Part shown: positions 12,801 to 29,400 of the stretch, in pieces
How the letters are laid out: every line of letters begins with the position of its first letter
Numbering within the stretch: position 1 is the stretch's first letter
Assembly: GCF_001949145.1 (NCBI RefSeq)
Contig: NW_019091532.1
Coordinates: 192,088 to 256,087 of the forward strand
From: Acanthaster planci
Lineage: Eukaryota > Echinodermata > Asteroidea > Valvatida > Acanthasteridae
DNA length: 64,000 nt
Reading direction: 5' to 3'
Translations under genes and position numbers: made by a program
The notes under the pieces: generated by a model
Told to the model about the DNA's origin: nothing
Database searches by the model: none
Seen by the model: only the letters and a program-made list of their open reading frames with translations

Positions 12801-14320
12801 TATTACAAGATTAACTTTCATGGTTTAACTTGATTCACATACATCTACGGAACACGTACAGTGCAAACATAAGGTCTAATTTAATACTGATCCCAAGGTG
12901 CATGTTTTTATATGTATTGGATTTGCAATGAAAGCACTGTCAATTTGGGGGCGATTCCCCACTACTGATAAACAAGGTTTAGATGTTGCAAGTACAAGTA
13001 CGTAGGGTAGTAACTGATGAACATGTCACATTTTAATTTCCCCCCCCCTTACCTTGTTACACTTAAGTGTAAAAAAAAGGCCTGCCTAGCTAACAAATAC
13101 TGGGCTAAGATCAAAATCTCAGTTTTATCACGAAAACTCAAGGTCTTCAAAAATGTCACACTGTGACCAGTAGTTGATTTTGTGTTCCTCAAAAATGTCT
13201 GGCCATAATCAAGTGCTTCAGGCTTTCTGTACATTCCCTGCTGTGTCAGAGTGTTATACAATAAGCACAGTCACATGAATTACGGAATGAGGAAGAAGTA
13301 AGGCAGATCTGAAGTACACGTGATCTCAATAGTTAGCATGATTACATGGAAAGACTTCACTATCTATACTCCCTGTCCACATGTAGACACGAATGCAAAA
13401 ATCTGGAGAACTATTGTACCTCCCTCCGATCACATCAACTAAATTGAAACAGCATGTATACCTCAATTCAAAAATTAGACTTGTGTGAGTGAAATTTGAA
13501 TTGAATTATTTAATAAGAGATTGACAACAACTACTGAAGTCCACCAATTTCAACAGTGCATTATGCAGGCTGTGTACTTGTAGCACTCATTCAGTTAGCC
13601 TATTTCACTTACAACCACGAGGGACGTTGTGCTGTGCATTTTTACAAATATGCGCGTATTGTTTTTGTTTTTCCTCATACTTTTCTGATTTTGACTTTGG
13701 GTAGCCACTTACCTCTAAATTTTTTGGGTGGGTTGTTCAGGTCACCAAAGTCAGGCTGTACCACACACCTGTCATCCACAAGACTGAAAAAGGCCAGGTA
13801 CAAAGACAACATTTATTTACAAAAGAAGATAGAGGCAGGCATACCAAGATGTAACATACATGCACATGTGCTCAACTGTGCTATCGCTATGTTATGGTTC
13901 TATCCTGCTCATGAAAAGCTCTGAACTTACAGGGTTCTAATCTAAGTTGATAGTGATACATAGCTTTCGCTGTTGTAGATATGAACAAAACAACTACTGC
14001 CACCTAATGAAATCTTCCCCTTTCTTTGTTTGCAAAGTTTTCCCGCGTGTGATCAATTCTCAACCCAAGCAAGAACTGCCTGTCCAAATGTGTCTTTGCC
14101 CATCCTCAGGACAGGTGGACAAAAGGCTGGATGAAATACCATCCCTCCACCCACAAGGAAGGAGCATGAATAACTCTCCCTCCCTCTTTCCTGCACAACA
14201 GCCCCCTCACGAGAATGCCAAATCTCACCCGAGGGTGCTGATGAACCCATTGACGCTCCCCTCGGCATAGAGAGACACGATGTCTCCAAAGTGTAGAAAG
14301 CTTGCTGACATCTCACTCAT
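768..14320 (-). CDS. ITPR: Inositol 1,4,5-trisphosphate receptor, N-terminal part (6 coding exons; continues beyond window start)
   Basis: This is the 5' part of the gene for the IP3-gated calcium release channel of the endoplasmic reticulum. Six exons join in frame to give 208 residues, all in the N-terminal suppressor region (about residues 1-220 in vertebrate receptors) and the first MIR repeat. Family-diagnostic stretches are [19 protein letters not shown] near the start, [30 protein letters not shown] and [17 protein letters not shown]. Exons lie at 14229-14320, 13713-13783, 8652-8767, 3685-3771, 2066-2224 and 768-866, each with AG acceptors and GT donors and matching phases. The ligand-binding core, regulatory region and channel lie beyond the left edge. 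The gene is divergent from SUMF1. Whether it corresponds to vertebrate type 1, 2 or 3 cannot be told; a single invertebrate receptor is expected. Confidence 0.95.
995..1115. mobile_element. MITE-like element with about 24-bp imperfect terminal inverted repeats
   Basis: The left end GGCTGTGTCCGGATTACTTG and the right end, read on the other strand, GGCCGTGTCTGAATCACTTG match at most positions. The whole is about 121 bp with no coding capacity, in ITPR intron 5. The target duplication is unclear. Confidence 0.55.
1310..1392. repeat. CTCACACT-rich repeat fragment
   Basis: Several direct and inverted copies of TGTGAG and CTCACA are packed here and end in AGAGTTGGCAGTCCTGA. This has the look of a dispersed repeat family, but no boundaries can be fixed. 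Confidence 0.3.
1858..2052 (-). mobile_element. tRNA-derived SINE relic
   Basis: On the minus strand an A-box-like TAGCCTAGTATGG (about 2024-2037) is followed about 40 bp later by a B-box-like GGGTTCAAATC (1988-1998). A downstream body contains CCACCCAGAAGTAAATGGG. The spacing and order fit an RNA polymerase III promoter of a tRNA-type SINE. It lies in ITPR intron 5, just downstream of exon 5. It does not fold as an intact tRNA by inspection. Confidence 0.55.
2066..2224 (-). CDS. ITPR: ITPR coding exon 5
   Basis: A 53-codon, phase 0-0 exon with [20 protein letters not shown] followed by [27 protein letters not shown] and GDN, then a GTGAGT donor. This is one of the most conserved parts of the IP3 receptor N-terminus. 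Confidence 0.96.
3685..3771 (-). CDS. ITPR: ITPR coding exon 4
   Basis: A 29-codon, phase 0-0 exon reading [19 protein letters not shown] then [10 protein letters not shown]. The acceptor is TTCCTTCAG and the donor GTAATG. It matches the start of the MIR region of the family. Confidence 0.94.
5667..5900. mobile_element. Possible hAT-like element, one terminus only
   Basis: CAGGGTTCCCACAGAAATTA followed by a CCATGACTTTTGAGGAC-type stretch resembles the ends of non-autonomous hAT elements found in many animal genomes. I could not find the matching GTGGGAACCCTG end, so the right boundary is arbitrary. Confidence 0.3.
7741..7766. repeat. GGTGCA hexanucleotide microsatellite
   Basis: Four tandem GGTGCA units followed by GGC, in ITPR intron 3. 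Confidence 0.8.
8652..8767 (-). CDS. ITPR: ITPR coding exon 3
   Basis: The exon reads [19 protein letters not shown] then [20 protein letters not shown] and ends in phase 0 at a GTGAGA donor. Both stretches match the suppressor domain. The frame stays open for a further 133 codons into the following intron. Confidence 0.95.
9236..9440. repeat. Possible dispersed repeat fragment (TGGCGTAGCTAGGG type)
   Basis: A start at CAGTGGCGTAGCTAGGG and a G-rich body ending at GTGCCCCCCCCTGG resemble a class of interspersed repeats common in marine invertebrates. No clear termini or target duplication are visible. Confidence 0.3.
9573..10177. mobile_element. MITE-like element, 605 bp, with about 25-bp terminal inverted repeats
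   Basis: The left end AATTGTGACCCGCTCTGCAA and the right end, read on the opposite strand, AATTGTGACCCACTCTGCAA differ at one base and run on into A tracts on both sides. The interior is AT-rich and has no transposase-like frame. It lies in ITPR intron 2. Confidence 0.7.
13713..13783 (-). CDS. ITPR: ITPR coding exon 2
   Basis: The exon reads [19 protein letters not shown] then KKFR, entering in phase 2 and leaving in phase 1. The acceptor is TTTTTCAG and the donor GTAAGT. The [10 protein letters not shown] stretch is highly conserved in IP3 receptors. Confidence 0.94.
14229..14320 (-). CDS. ITPR: ITPR coding exon 1 (start codon)
   Basis: The reverse strand reads [20 protein letters not shown] followed by [10 protein letters not shown], then two bases of a glycine codon and a GGTGAG donor. 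The ATG at 14320 is chosen because the following residues align with the known IP3 receptor N-terminus. A second in-frame ATG follows three codons later. Confidence 0.93.
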
Positions 14321-15678
14321 CTTGGCTCAGTTAGATTAGCAAAGCTCAGTGACACCCAATGGTAACATTGTTGATCACGTGTGCAACTATCGAGAAAGAC
14401 AAAAGTCCAAAGAAAGGATAAATCCAAAAGACTTATTTGAAATGACTGTCTGAAAATGACAGTTAATAAAATATCCTGTTAGTAATTAATACAATATAAG
14501 GGTACAAATTTTTCATTACTCTCATAGACTGTGTACGAAACCAGCAGTGAAATCAGAATACTACATGTATAATATACAATGTGTTTCTTCCTTCTCTCCT
14601 TTCCTCTGTATGGAAAGTTGCCAAACTGTTAAAAATTCCACGTGTTACCCCATCATTTTAGCATACTCCCAATAGTTGCTTGGAAAATTGTGCACAATCG
14701 ATACTTTGATTCAAAGCCTGTAAGCAGGGTTCAAAGGTGTGTGCTTATTTTCGGAGTTAAAAACCACCTCTAATTCACACAAAGATAAAAAACTTGGGAC
14801 ATATCACACAGCACTACCTACTTTGACTCGCACGCAGTGTGCTTTACAACCCTGTATATGATGATGAAAAAACCACCTTTTTTATGACAGCCTAATTAGC
14901 TGGCTTTAATGCTGGCTACAATATACTGTAGCACCTGACTTATTTATTACACTAATGCTATAAATCATTGTACAGTCAGGAACCATGACTGGTTGATGTT
15001 TTTTCAATACACCACCTTTCTGGGCACTCTACATGTACCTGCATCGAGTACAATGTCACTGCCCTCAATTCACTTAAAATACATATATGAAAAGGTAAAT
15101 TTATAATATATATTTTCCTCTCCAACCAATTTTGTTCCAGATAAAGAACTGTGAATCTTACAGTTGGTTTTAAATGGCCTTAGTCAGTTATTCAGGGAAA
15201 AAAAAATATTAGGCCATGTAAAAAAAATCAGTTGGTGATCATCCCTTGTGCCCATAAAGGGAAGGTGTTTTTTTGAGGGACAAGAAATTTCCATGTGTTT
15301 AAATGACGGAAAGTTTATGCAGGACACTGATAAAGCGAAACCTGGTTATTAAGAGGTCCTTGGTCTATTACTTTGTTATAGCAGGAACCTTTACACATGT
15401 AACTACCCCTTCCATGGAACACTGCTCCTTTCTCTCTCAATACACTCGACCACAAATGGCATTGTGATTCAAATTTGAATAACAATTTCCAAGAAAAAGT
15501 CAGGACACACCATTAGTACGTGCGAGAGGGAAGTATGTGACACATACTCCCACGGTCTGTCGTTCAGGGAACTAGGCAGTGTCAGAATTCATTGGCTGCT
15601 GCTTGAATTCACACATCTACATGTACCTATGGTAGCCGCTACCTATCCAGCTGATCGATTTTCCATATGTTTGTGCAT

Positions 15679-15714
15679 GCAGTCGCAGCCGCAGTCGCAG
15701 CCACAGCCACAGCC
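15679..15714. repeat. CAGCCN/CAGTCG hexanucleotide repeat
   Basis: Six to seven imperfect CAGCCG/CAGTCG/CAGCCA units, located in the ITPR-SUMF1 interval. Confidence 0.75.
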
Positions 15715-16775
15715 AATACTTCAGATGTGGCCTCGTCTGATTTATGGCGAGTGGTGCTGTTCCATTTACCACCCTTTCCCTAAACTGAATGAATCTTTGC
15801 CCTTTCCTAGTGTGCGTGTCCAATAGATGGAACAGCCATCGGTGGAGAATGAACTAGTGTGAATTCTCAGACCGAAGGGTAAGCTTAGGATTGTTTCTTG
15901 CGTAAGTTTGTTTGTGCTTTCTTGCAGTTTCCCCCAATTTGGGAAAACTTTTTAAAAATGGGTCGGAAGCATTTTGGAGGGTCAGGTGGGGATGACCACC
16001 AATTTATATTTTTACACGGCCTACAAAGCAATGCACAGTTTAACTAGCAGGATAGGACATAATTATACTACATTTATTTATTCATGTGGACATTGACAAT
16101 AGTTAACATATCATGGACAATATAATAAACATACAGTGTATATAAAAAAATGTACATTGACACATACTTTGAATAGAACACACTGAACAACAAACAACTA
16201 GAAAAACAAGACTTATATTACAGTTAGTTCACTTATTTTGCAATGTTAACATCAGAAATGCCAGCATGGGGGTCTGGAGAATTAGAAGCCAGTGACTTTT
16301 AATCCTTCCATCCCAAATTCCCTCATTGGACATAGCCTAGCCTGATGAAACAGCAGTAGGATCACCATCTCTAACGCTGTCTGGTTTCCAGACCAAACAG
16401 ACCCCGACTGTGTTTGGCATCGGTCAACGATCGGGAGTTAATCACTGTAGTAGACGAATTGCCCAAATCGAAACCAACATTTCACAGACTTTTATGAACC
16501 GGAAACTGCCAAAAGATATACATAGATCCTTACACGCAAAAGGGATTTCATAAAAGGCGTTTTCGCGGAGTCTCCACTGTTTGGATTGACCGTTTAGTTT
16601 TGGGGCCAAGGACATGAAGGATACGGAGGGAGTCCAGTAGACTGGCCCCCAGTCTGGGGCTAGACATAGGCCAACATGCCTGGCACCTGAATCAGCTGTA
16701 AAAACAGGCAAGACTGAACTCATTTGGCCAATCAAAGACAAACTGATGATGATATTAACAACCATGACTACTCCT

Positions 16776-16833
16776 GGAACTCTGGGTTCGTCGTCCGAGG
16801 CGGACGACCCTGGGACGACGAACCACAGAGTTT
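16776..16833. repeat. GC-rich inverted repeat
   Basis: GGTTCGTCGTCC and GGGACGACGAACC are reverse complements. They are flanked by a further matching AACTCTGG / CCACAGAGTT pair, and the inner loop is itself partly self-complementary (GTCGTCC/GGACGAC). Confidence 0.65.
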
Positions 16834-17423
16834 CTTGGTAAACATAACACTGCACACAGTCATGGCAATACATGTAGCATGACACTGTACGTCACACGCG
16901 AAACCACTAACAACACGTTTTGTCTGAAAACATTGTCATGTAAAGCTAGCCTCGCAAAAAGCTTACCAAATGCAGCTGCCTTTCGACGTATCCCGATCAC
17001 ATGAAAGAAACCCTAAATTTTATCTACACTTAAAGAAGCACAAACAAGCACTGAAGTGCAGCAAATCGTCTGCGCTTGGCCTGCGAAAGTGTCGAGTACT
17101 CACTACCTTTATGCACAACAGCCATCTGACCTGCCATAACTAGCGCTAGCAATATTTGCGGAAGTGCCGCGCAACACCCACGGCCATGATTGGATTTATA
17201 CATCCGCCAAAGCAGCGGAATGATACTCAAAATACACCCCCCCCCAAAAAAAAATTACCATACTTTACAATCATTGAGCAAGACATAAAGGACTGACTAC
17301 TATATAAATGAAATGAAGCTTTATTAAAACAATTTACTGCCTGGCTTCACAGCTGCATGACTTCTAAATTCAGTCAATGGCTCTATTTCTTTCAAAGCCG
17401 CTTTTAAAGACCAGATTTTGACG

Positions 17424-17438
17424 AGCGCCCCCTTGCGG
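17424..17438 (-). promoter_or_regulatory. CTCF-like binding motif
   Basis: The minus strand reads CCGCAAGGGGGCGCT. It agrees at 13 of 15 positions with the well known CTCF core CCACCAGGGGGCGCT, including the whole AGGGGGCGCT block. It lies 115 bp upstream of the SUMF1 ATG, between the two divergent genes. Confidence 0.5.
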
Positions 17439-17552
17439 TACGTAGCAGTGCAGTTAAACTTAACAGTAACCTGACTTTACACAGTATTACTTTGCGTCAA
17501 GTTAAATTGGTTACCAGCCTTTAGAAGAAGAGCAGACGACACGACGATCAAA

Positions 17553-22330
<4,778 letters not shown>

Positions 22331-25300
22331 ATTGCCAGGTGTGAGATGTAACACTGAAACGTCCCTCCTGAAGTCACAAGTTCCTTCCCTTATCTGCAGT
22401 TACTGCTTATTTTTATGAGCTACCAAGCTACAGGGAAGTTTTCAGCAAGCCTATGATCAAAAACCAGGCTCCCCCCCCAAAAAAAATCCAGCAAATTAAT
22501 TTCCAAATTACAAAGAGCATTGTATTACATGTATTGGCTTATTTTGCTAGCGAAAAAAGTTTTTGAAAAATTCATGTGCTTTGCGGCTTCTTGACACTGG
22601 CCCATTCATAGCTGATGCTGATGGAACTTATGATACCAACTCCAACCAAAATTGGCAGAAACTGATCCCGAATGTCCCAAATCTTTGGCATGAACTGGGA
22701 CATTCTCAGTTGCCACAAGGTAGCAAGCATGATGGTCTTTTTGTATCCTTCTCTAACATTTTGAGCCCGCATACATTAGCTCAAACATGAGGCATACAAG
22801 AAAGAAAGGACCATTTTATGTTGTAATCATGACCAAATCAACACCTCCAGTCTGACAGGCAAAAAAAAAAAGAATTTGACATTGTTCACCCTGTTATCTA
22901 TGAATTTTCTTTGTGTTGTCCGATCTTGTAGTCTTGCCAAGAGCACTGTTACAAACAATCTCTCCCAACTCTTTCAAGAACAATCTATAAAGGACTAGAA
23001 TGAATCCAAAAGGTGAGAGTTGACATTTCAAGTATTAATAGGCGGTCTTTACTATGGTACACTGCAGGATACGCCCGGGGAGAAAAACACCCCTTTATAC
23101 ACTTTAGAAAAAAATCTTACAAGGCAAAATGTAATATACACACACATAAATAATAATAAACGATCATCAATTTGTAAAATAAGAACCAGGTTTGCGTCTC
23201 ATGTATCAGTCTATCTAGTCAAATTATCTTCATAATTATTACACTTTGAAAATTAAAAAAAATACATCTTTAAGACTAAAAGTACAAGACAGATAATCCT
23301 ATCATTAAAATGATACACAACTTTTTTCATAGGTAAAACTTTGAGTGGTAGAACTAGTTGGTAAAGTGCATGAAAATCACAACCCCCCCCCACAAAAAGT
23401 TTTTGCAGTTCTAAGAAGTCTGGTCAACTTATAAACCAAGACCTTGCTCAGATTTTTTGAGGAAAAGACTAAGAACTTCAAGAATTCAGTATACTTAGAT
23501 TCTTCAGCTATGTAGCATCCATGAGTTCAATGACCTTTGGTTGTTTTGTATTAAAAAAAGGCTGTACAGATTTTTAATAAACTGCATTACCTGCAACATA
23601 AGGAGTTAGGATTTTTGTTCTGAGCAAGATACAAGTCGACAAATAGTCCTATTTCCCACTATACGAAACATTACAACAGGTTTAAATAATGCCACTGTTA
23701 CTATCAATGACAGTGAAATTTGTTAAACATTTTTCTCATATAAATTTTTAGAAAGCTGGTCCACCATGCCTGAGAAATGGTAAACAAGTGACAAATCATA
23801 ACATATTTTTGCAACAATTCATCATTTGTAATTCATTTTGGCCATGCTTAATACACATTAATTTCTTATTTGAATAGTTACTTCAACTGTTTAATATTTT
23901 AAAAGTTCTTCTCTCCCCTTCCCCGTCCAAAGGAAAACAAAAAGGGAGAAAGTTGGCATTTGTTGTTGAAAATTGATATACTGATTTACAGCATTATGGT
24001 ACTTGCATTTAAAACTGGTGAAACTACATATTGCCAATGCTTTCATGAAGATACACATTTCCCAAATCCTTTACTTGCCTTTCCATAAAAACAGCATCAC
24101 TCTACTTTCCCCACCCCAGAAATCCCATCTGGGATGACCAGCTAATACCATTTTTTTTTTCAAAAAGTGAGCGGGAACTATATTAGTATCAGGCCACTCA
24201 GGATGCCTAGCTGGACAGCAATGCTGCCTAAGCATGTGCCACTGTGGGAAATAATGACTTTTCACACAAGACTTATCCCCATTTCCGCCAGATCCATATT
24301 AATTTTGTTGTTTTCTTGGTGGCGACTCAAACTAAGCCCCATGATCAGGAGGACTGACAGGCTACAGCAAAAATGATTATTCCACAGGCAGGAACATACA
24401 ACTTCAGTACAGTCCACCGAAAACTACTCTAAATATGTCTTGATTTCACTTGAAAGATCAACATTTTCTTGACTGGTTTGAGTTTTGTTACCCTAACACT
24501 AAAGTAGTCAGTTCTCCCCTTTATTCTGACTGCACATTCATGACAGCCAGCTTGTAAGCAATACCTTCTGTATATGAAAAACCAAAATGCACGGGCCAAC
24601 ACAACACCCACACCTTCCCTGTTCTGAAAAACATAAAAGACTGCACGTTCTTCATAACATTTCCCACTGCCTGTAAACTAAACACCATTTCATGAAATCC
24701 TTTTGATTTTTTTTTTTGTTTTCTACTTTTTTTTTGGTTGAAACTGTACAGTCATGTTAGTAAAGGCATACACAGGTTAATTGTAGCACTTCTTTTTTAA
24801 TGTTTAGTTTCTGTATACTGAACCGGCAGTATATATGCATTTTTTTGTATACATCTAGTAAGCAAATGCAGTTTGAGTTCATGGAAAAAAAAGGTAACTT
24901 TTGTGTTTTTAAAATTCCACCTCATGTCTGTAATTACATTATAGAGGATGTAAAGCCTTTTTGATGGGACCAGCCCTCAATCTGAGAAAGTCCAATTTAT
25001 CGAAGTCTTTGAAATTAAAGTAATTTCTCTAAGACTGAAATTGCTCCTTCAAATCATTTACAGTTCGACAATTTAAAAAAAGTCTGTTTTATAAAACATA
25101 ACTAAGGAATTAAAACTTGACATTCTCCTGTAGCACACCGTAAAACTTCCCTCCACTGAAACAACACCTATCCTCTTACAGAACAAAAGCACAATAATTT
25201 AAAATGTTTAAAAAAAATTGAGTATTGGCTGTTTTCCACGGTTCCAACTGATTGCCACAATTTCACCAAATGCTTAAAATGTAAACAGTTCTCTATATTG

Positions 25301-26285
25301 ACAGCGTGTTAACATCAAACCAATGTGAATCAGAAGATTCAACAGAAGTTGTAACAGCAAAACACCTGGTGTGTTTTTGGTTTTTGTTTTGGTGGTAGTT
25401 ACAAACACTGCACCAATTAGACTGAAGCCGGGTGTGCTGGGTAAAACAGAGAACGGCTGGAAGTCGAGACTGAATCAACTTCTCTGTATACACAAAGAAT
25501 CCATGTTTTCTTCTGTACAGGGAGACACAGAGCAATGCAGGCTTCTTTATCTCTCCAACGCTGAAGTATTAAACTCTTGGCCAGTTGCCGTAAAAGACCG
25601 CTTGAAAATGCACAGCAAGAAATGGCCCAACTCTGGAAACCTACTCAGCATTAGGCTCTTCTGCAATGTGCCGGGCTCCCACTGTGGGCTTTTCAGTTCT
25701 AGGGCAGAAGGCATGTAGAAATCCACTTTTGACTTGAAGCACAGCTCGTGTTGGTTCCGTTCCCTGCTGTCTTGAGAACACCAAGGTCTCTGTCTTCAAA
25801 GACGAGTTCAGAACGAGACAGTTATCTTACTCCAGTGGACTGAGCACGGTCTGATAGTACAGCTGTCTCTCATTGGTTTAAACACATGCATCCATGGCAG
25901 TATTTGCACAGTGTGGTGAAAAACTTCAGACTAATGCATCAAAAAAATACTGTCTGATGTAAGAATTTGCCGCAGATGTTAGTTAAGTAGTGCCACCTGC
26001 ACTCTGCCACTCCGAAAACCAACACCGTTGTCACAGAGATCTGGTCAGCTGGACCTGTGCACGGCTGCTCACAATTGTTGTTGGGCTTTTGCCCATCGTA
26101 AGTCAAACGACATTCACTCCAGTCAAAAAATGTCCCCTCAAGTCAAAGTTCTTGTCACTTGTCTTGCAGACAGCCGCGAGATACACTCGCCTTAAAACGG
26201 GGGTCCTGACACAGGGGGTCGTCAAGAAGCCCTAGTCCCGGCAATCACGTTCCAGGCAATTTATTGTTAACAATTTATTCAATGC
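22331..26285. other. Convergent interval with the 3' UTRs of SUMF1 and RAF
   Basis: The two stop codons face each other across 4 kb, and I see no coding sequence in it. Plus-strand AATAAA signals at 23155-23160 and 23576-23581 could serve SUMF1. On the minus strand AATAAA occurs at 26274-26279 and 26260-26265, directly after the RAF stop, and again near 24520. Transcript ends cannot be fixed. Confidence 0.5.
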
Positions 26286-26468
26286 CTACAGCCCTCCCGT
26301 TCCAGTGAAGAAGGGGAATGCACCAAACTGGCTGTTGATGGGTGTCTTGGGAGAGGGGCAATACATGAAGTCATCGGCTTGGAAACGGGCCCGGTTCATG
26401 GAGGGCTCGGAGTGGCTGCGATGTACCTTGGGGAGGAGGCGGGCTAAACCTTCCAAGGAGGCCAAGAT
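26286..26468 (-). CDS. RAF: RAF exon p: C-terminus with 14-3-3 site and stop
   Basis: [34 protein letters not shown] and [16 protein letters not shown], ending TGTGGL and TAG at 26286-26288. RSHSEPS is the activating C-terminal 14-3-3 site. SPKTPI matches the human B-Raf tail. Confidence 0.96.
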   Translation of the reverse strand: MLASLEGLARLLPKVHRSHSEPSMNRARFQADDFMYCPSPKTPINSQFGAFPFFTGTGGL

Positions 26469-29400
26469 CTTTTGTAAGGGGGGGGAATGGGGAGAGAAAT
26501 AATAGGAAATTTTAATCACTGGACAGCAATGAGATTATGTTTAAAAGAAAACGTCACTCTTTGCCTCTGTCAGGGTTCTTGAAACCTCGTGGTATACAAG
26601 CCACTCACACCCAGCCATGAGAAAGTTAAAAATGGCTGAACACTTCGGGAAAATTGCAAAAAACTGTGACACAAGTTGACATTTGGCATGTTATCAATTG
26701 TAGAAATTAAATGTATAAATTGAAGACAAAGACTGGCTAGTTGATTGAACAGTATAAAAAAGGTGTGGAAGGTTTTAAAAATCCCATTAAATGTTTCAAA
26801 ATGATGCTACAACCCCCTCCTCCCAAAACCCAGCCCAATTAATAAAGTTAGTCTGTCAAATATTCTTCTTAACTGTGAAATGACCTTAAGCAAAGTTTAA
26901 CCAAAGTATCCAAATTCTGATCTAAACATTTTCAAAACATGTCGTAGCACGTGTGAGCCATTCACACCCAAAACACACTGAGAAATAATATCGCCACACT
27001 CCAAAACAATCAGACTGCCTCTTGTTACCTGTGGGAACAGGGGTCTCTCCTCACGGTTCATCTTACAACAGTCTATGATGAGTCGCTTCAGGGCTTTGGG
27101 CGTGTCGTTTCTGGCCTTGTTAGTATCCGGAGATAAGTAGCCACGCCCTACCATCCAGATAATCTCAATAACAAAGATAAAGACAAATTAAAACAAAAAT
27201 TCGTCAGGGCATCCCAACTCTCACATTTGAGCACATCCTTGTTTCTATTCCTCGGATGACCATGTGTGTATCTTTACAACAAAACATGAGTTTGACAAAC
27301 AAATTCCATCAATCAGGTATCTGACATGAGTTGACTAAGGGGCTGGGATAGACTGGAAAGGAGACTAGTGTACACTCAAGTAAATTGGGTCGACACCCGC
27401 ATTTTGCAACAAAGCCTGTGGAATGACCTTGACTTCAAGTCACCATCCCCAGATCACTGGGAGAAATCAAACTTACTTCCAAACCCCCCAAATCAGTTAC
27501 TCATTCCCCCCCCCCAAAAAAAATGATCTGGAAAGTGTTCAAGAAATGAGACCTGAGGTTATCCAGCGAATGCCATGTGATACACACCTGGTCCTTGTTG
27601 TTGATGTTGGAATAAGGCAGCTGGCCTGAGACCAGCTCAAACAACACCACACCGAAGGCGTAGACATCAGACTGGAAGGAGTAGGGGTTGGGATCTCTCA
27701 TCCGGATCACCTCCGGAGCCTGGAACAGGCACGTTCAATGGAAAGTGCATAAAAGCAAACTATATGCACAACTTTTCTCCCCCTTGCAACTCTGTCATCC
27801 CTAACCGAGTAGTTACAATATCCCTAGGAAGGCATGGGGTGGATATGAATGGGCTCAAGACTGGAGTCAGAAGCGCTAGGCAATTTCTGCGTACACGTGG
27901 CGCAGAATCTTCAGCCAAATGTATTTGTGGTGATATTCGGACCACTGAACAGAGACTTGGCACCTGCTACGTCTTCAAGTCCCTCCCACTATGGTGCTTG
28001 GACTGATTGAGTTAAGCGAAGACGTAGTGAGCTGGATATGCTTCTTTCTGTAGCATTGTCATTTGGGCTTCACACGCAGGAACACCCATAAAAGAGCCAA
28101 CAAAATTCTCAACAGCTTGCTTCTGTGTTTTTTTCCTCAATTTCCTGTTAATCACTGAATGCAATTCCCCCTTCATCAAAAACTTTATAATTTTTTTTCG
28201 TTCTCATCTGCCTTCCTCAGATTTATCCTTGTCTCCTTACCATCCACAAGATGGAGCCCGTGGGTTGCTCACAGAGCTGAGAACCACTCCATCTTGATTT
28301 GACAGTGGCCAGGCCAAAGTCGCCAATCTTCACCGTCAGATCATCGTGCAAGAAAATGTCTGAGCATCTCAGTCAAGGACATTTTTTCGTAATAAGAACA
28401 GTCAATGCTCGAGTTTGCTGGAAATTCAATGGATGCACCTTTTCACATTTTGACTGCTTGGGAGTAGTGATGAACATGGCATATTGAAACCATAACATAT
28501 TTATAGTCTTAGTAAATGGCACATCAACATTATCTTCTCCAGACACCGCAAACTGCCAGAGAGTGCAAAATTCCACATCAAATAAACTGACGAAGAAACT
28601 CTGTTTGCTACTTGCCTGGTCAAGTATCCTGCTTTTGCAGAGTAAATCGTTTTGTTCTTAGCACCTGACATAGCTGGCACTATCACAAAACAAATCGATG
28701 TTGGTAGCAGTTTCTATATCGTTATGAAGACTCCAGTATTGTAGAGGATAACGTCAGCAACAAGCAGATCTTTCTAGCCTTAATCTAGTGAGTCGGGCAA
28801 TTCCCCACTACAAAGGATACTATTGGACTTCATATCTCGATGGATGATGTTCTTAGCATGCAGATAGCTGCAGAAGGGAAGATAGAATCAAGTTGTGACA
28901 ATGTGAAAAAGTTGGTGACTACTTTTCTGAAAAAAGTAAAATCTCGGGCTGTAAATGGTCAACGCTGCCTTTTCAACTAACTTCCAAGTGAGCTTGGTAA
29001 TCTCCGTATACTCAGTCACTTTTTCCCTTTATTGAAGTCTCAATGTAACATTACTCTTAGCAAAGCTTACATTATCCCAGTGATATGTTTACGAAAATTT
29101 GATTACTGACTGAACAAATTCTCCAGTCCTAAATCTGTAGAAGTGCAACATCACTGGAGGCCCACATCCTAATTGAGCAGGCTCTTGAAAGCAGATTTTG
29201 TCTTTGATTAGCCAAGGGATGAATAAACAACACTCAAAGCCGGCCAATTTCCCCACGGAAGGACCAAAAAAGAGGGACTACAAGCAATAAAGCTTCCAAA
29301 ACGAAGCACCTCCCTTTTATGAGCTCTTCCCCCCTCCCTCCCTCAAGTACACTCACTCCATGCCTTGCGCCGTCTGCCGGGCAATGTTGATCAGGTTGTA

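Larger units (their letters stand above)
8768..13712. other. ITPR intron 2
   Basis: An intron of about 4.9 kb with no coding exon seen. It contains a dispersed-repeat fragment at 9236-9440 and the 605-bp inverted-repeat element at 9573-10177. The rest is AT-rich with scattered TACATGTA palindromes. Confidence 0.6.
14321..17552. promoter_or_regulatory. Divergent ITPR/SUMF1 interval with presumed promoters
   Basis: The interval holds the 5' ends of two divergent genes. On the minus strand GCATTTG|GTAAGC (exon end 16967) is a good donor for a non-coding first ITPR exon, and other reverse-strand features between 16.9 and 17.2 kb would suit one. On the plus strand TATATAAA lies at 17301-17308 and a CTCF-like motif at 17424-17438. 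No coding sequence is convincing here. A CAGCCN hexanucleotide run sits at 15679-15714 and a GC-rich hairpin at 16776-16833. Confidence 0.5.
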
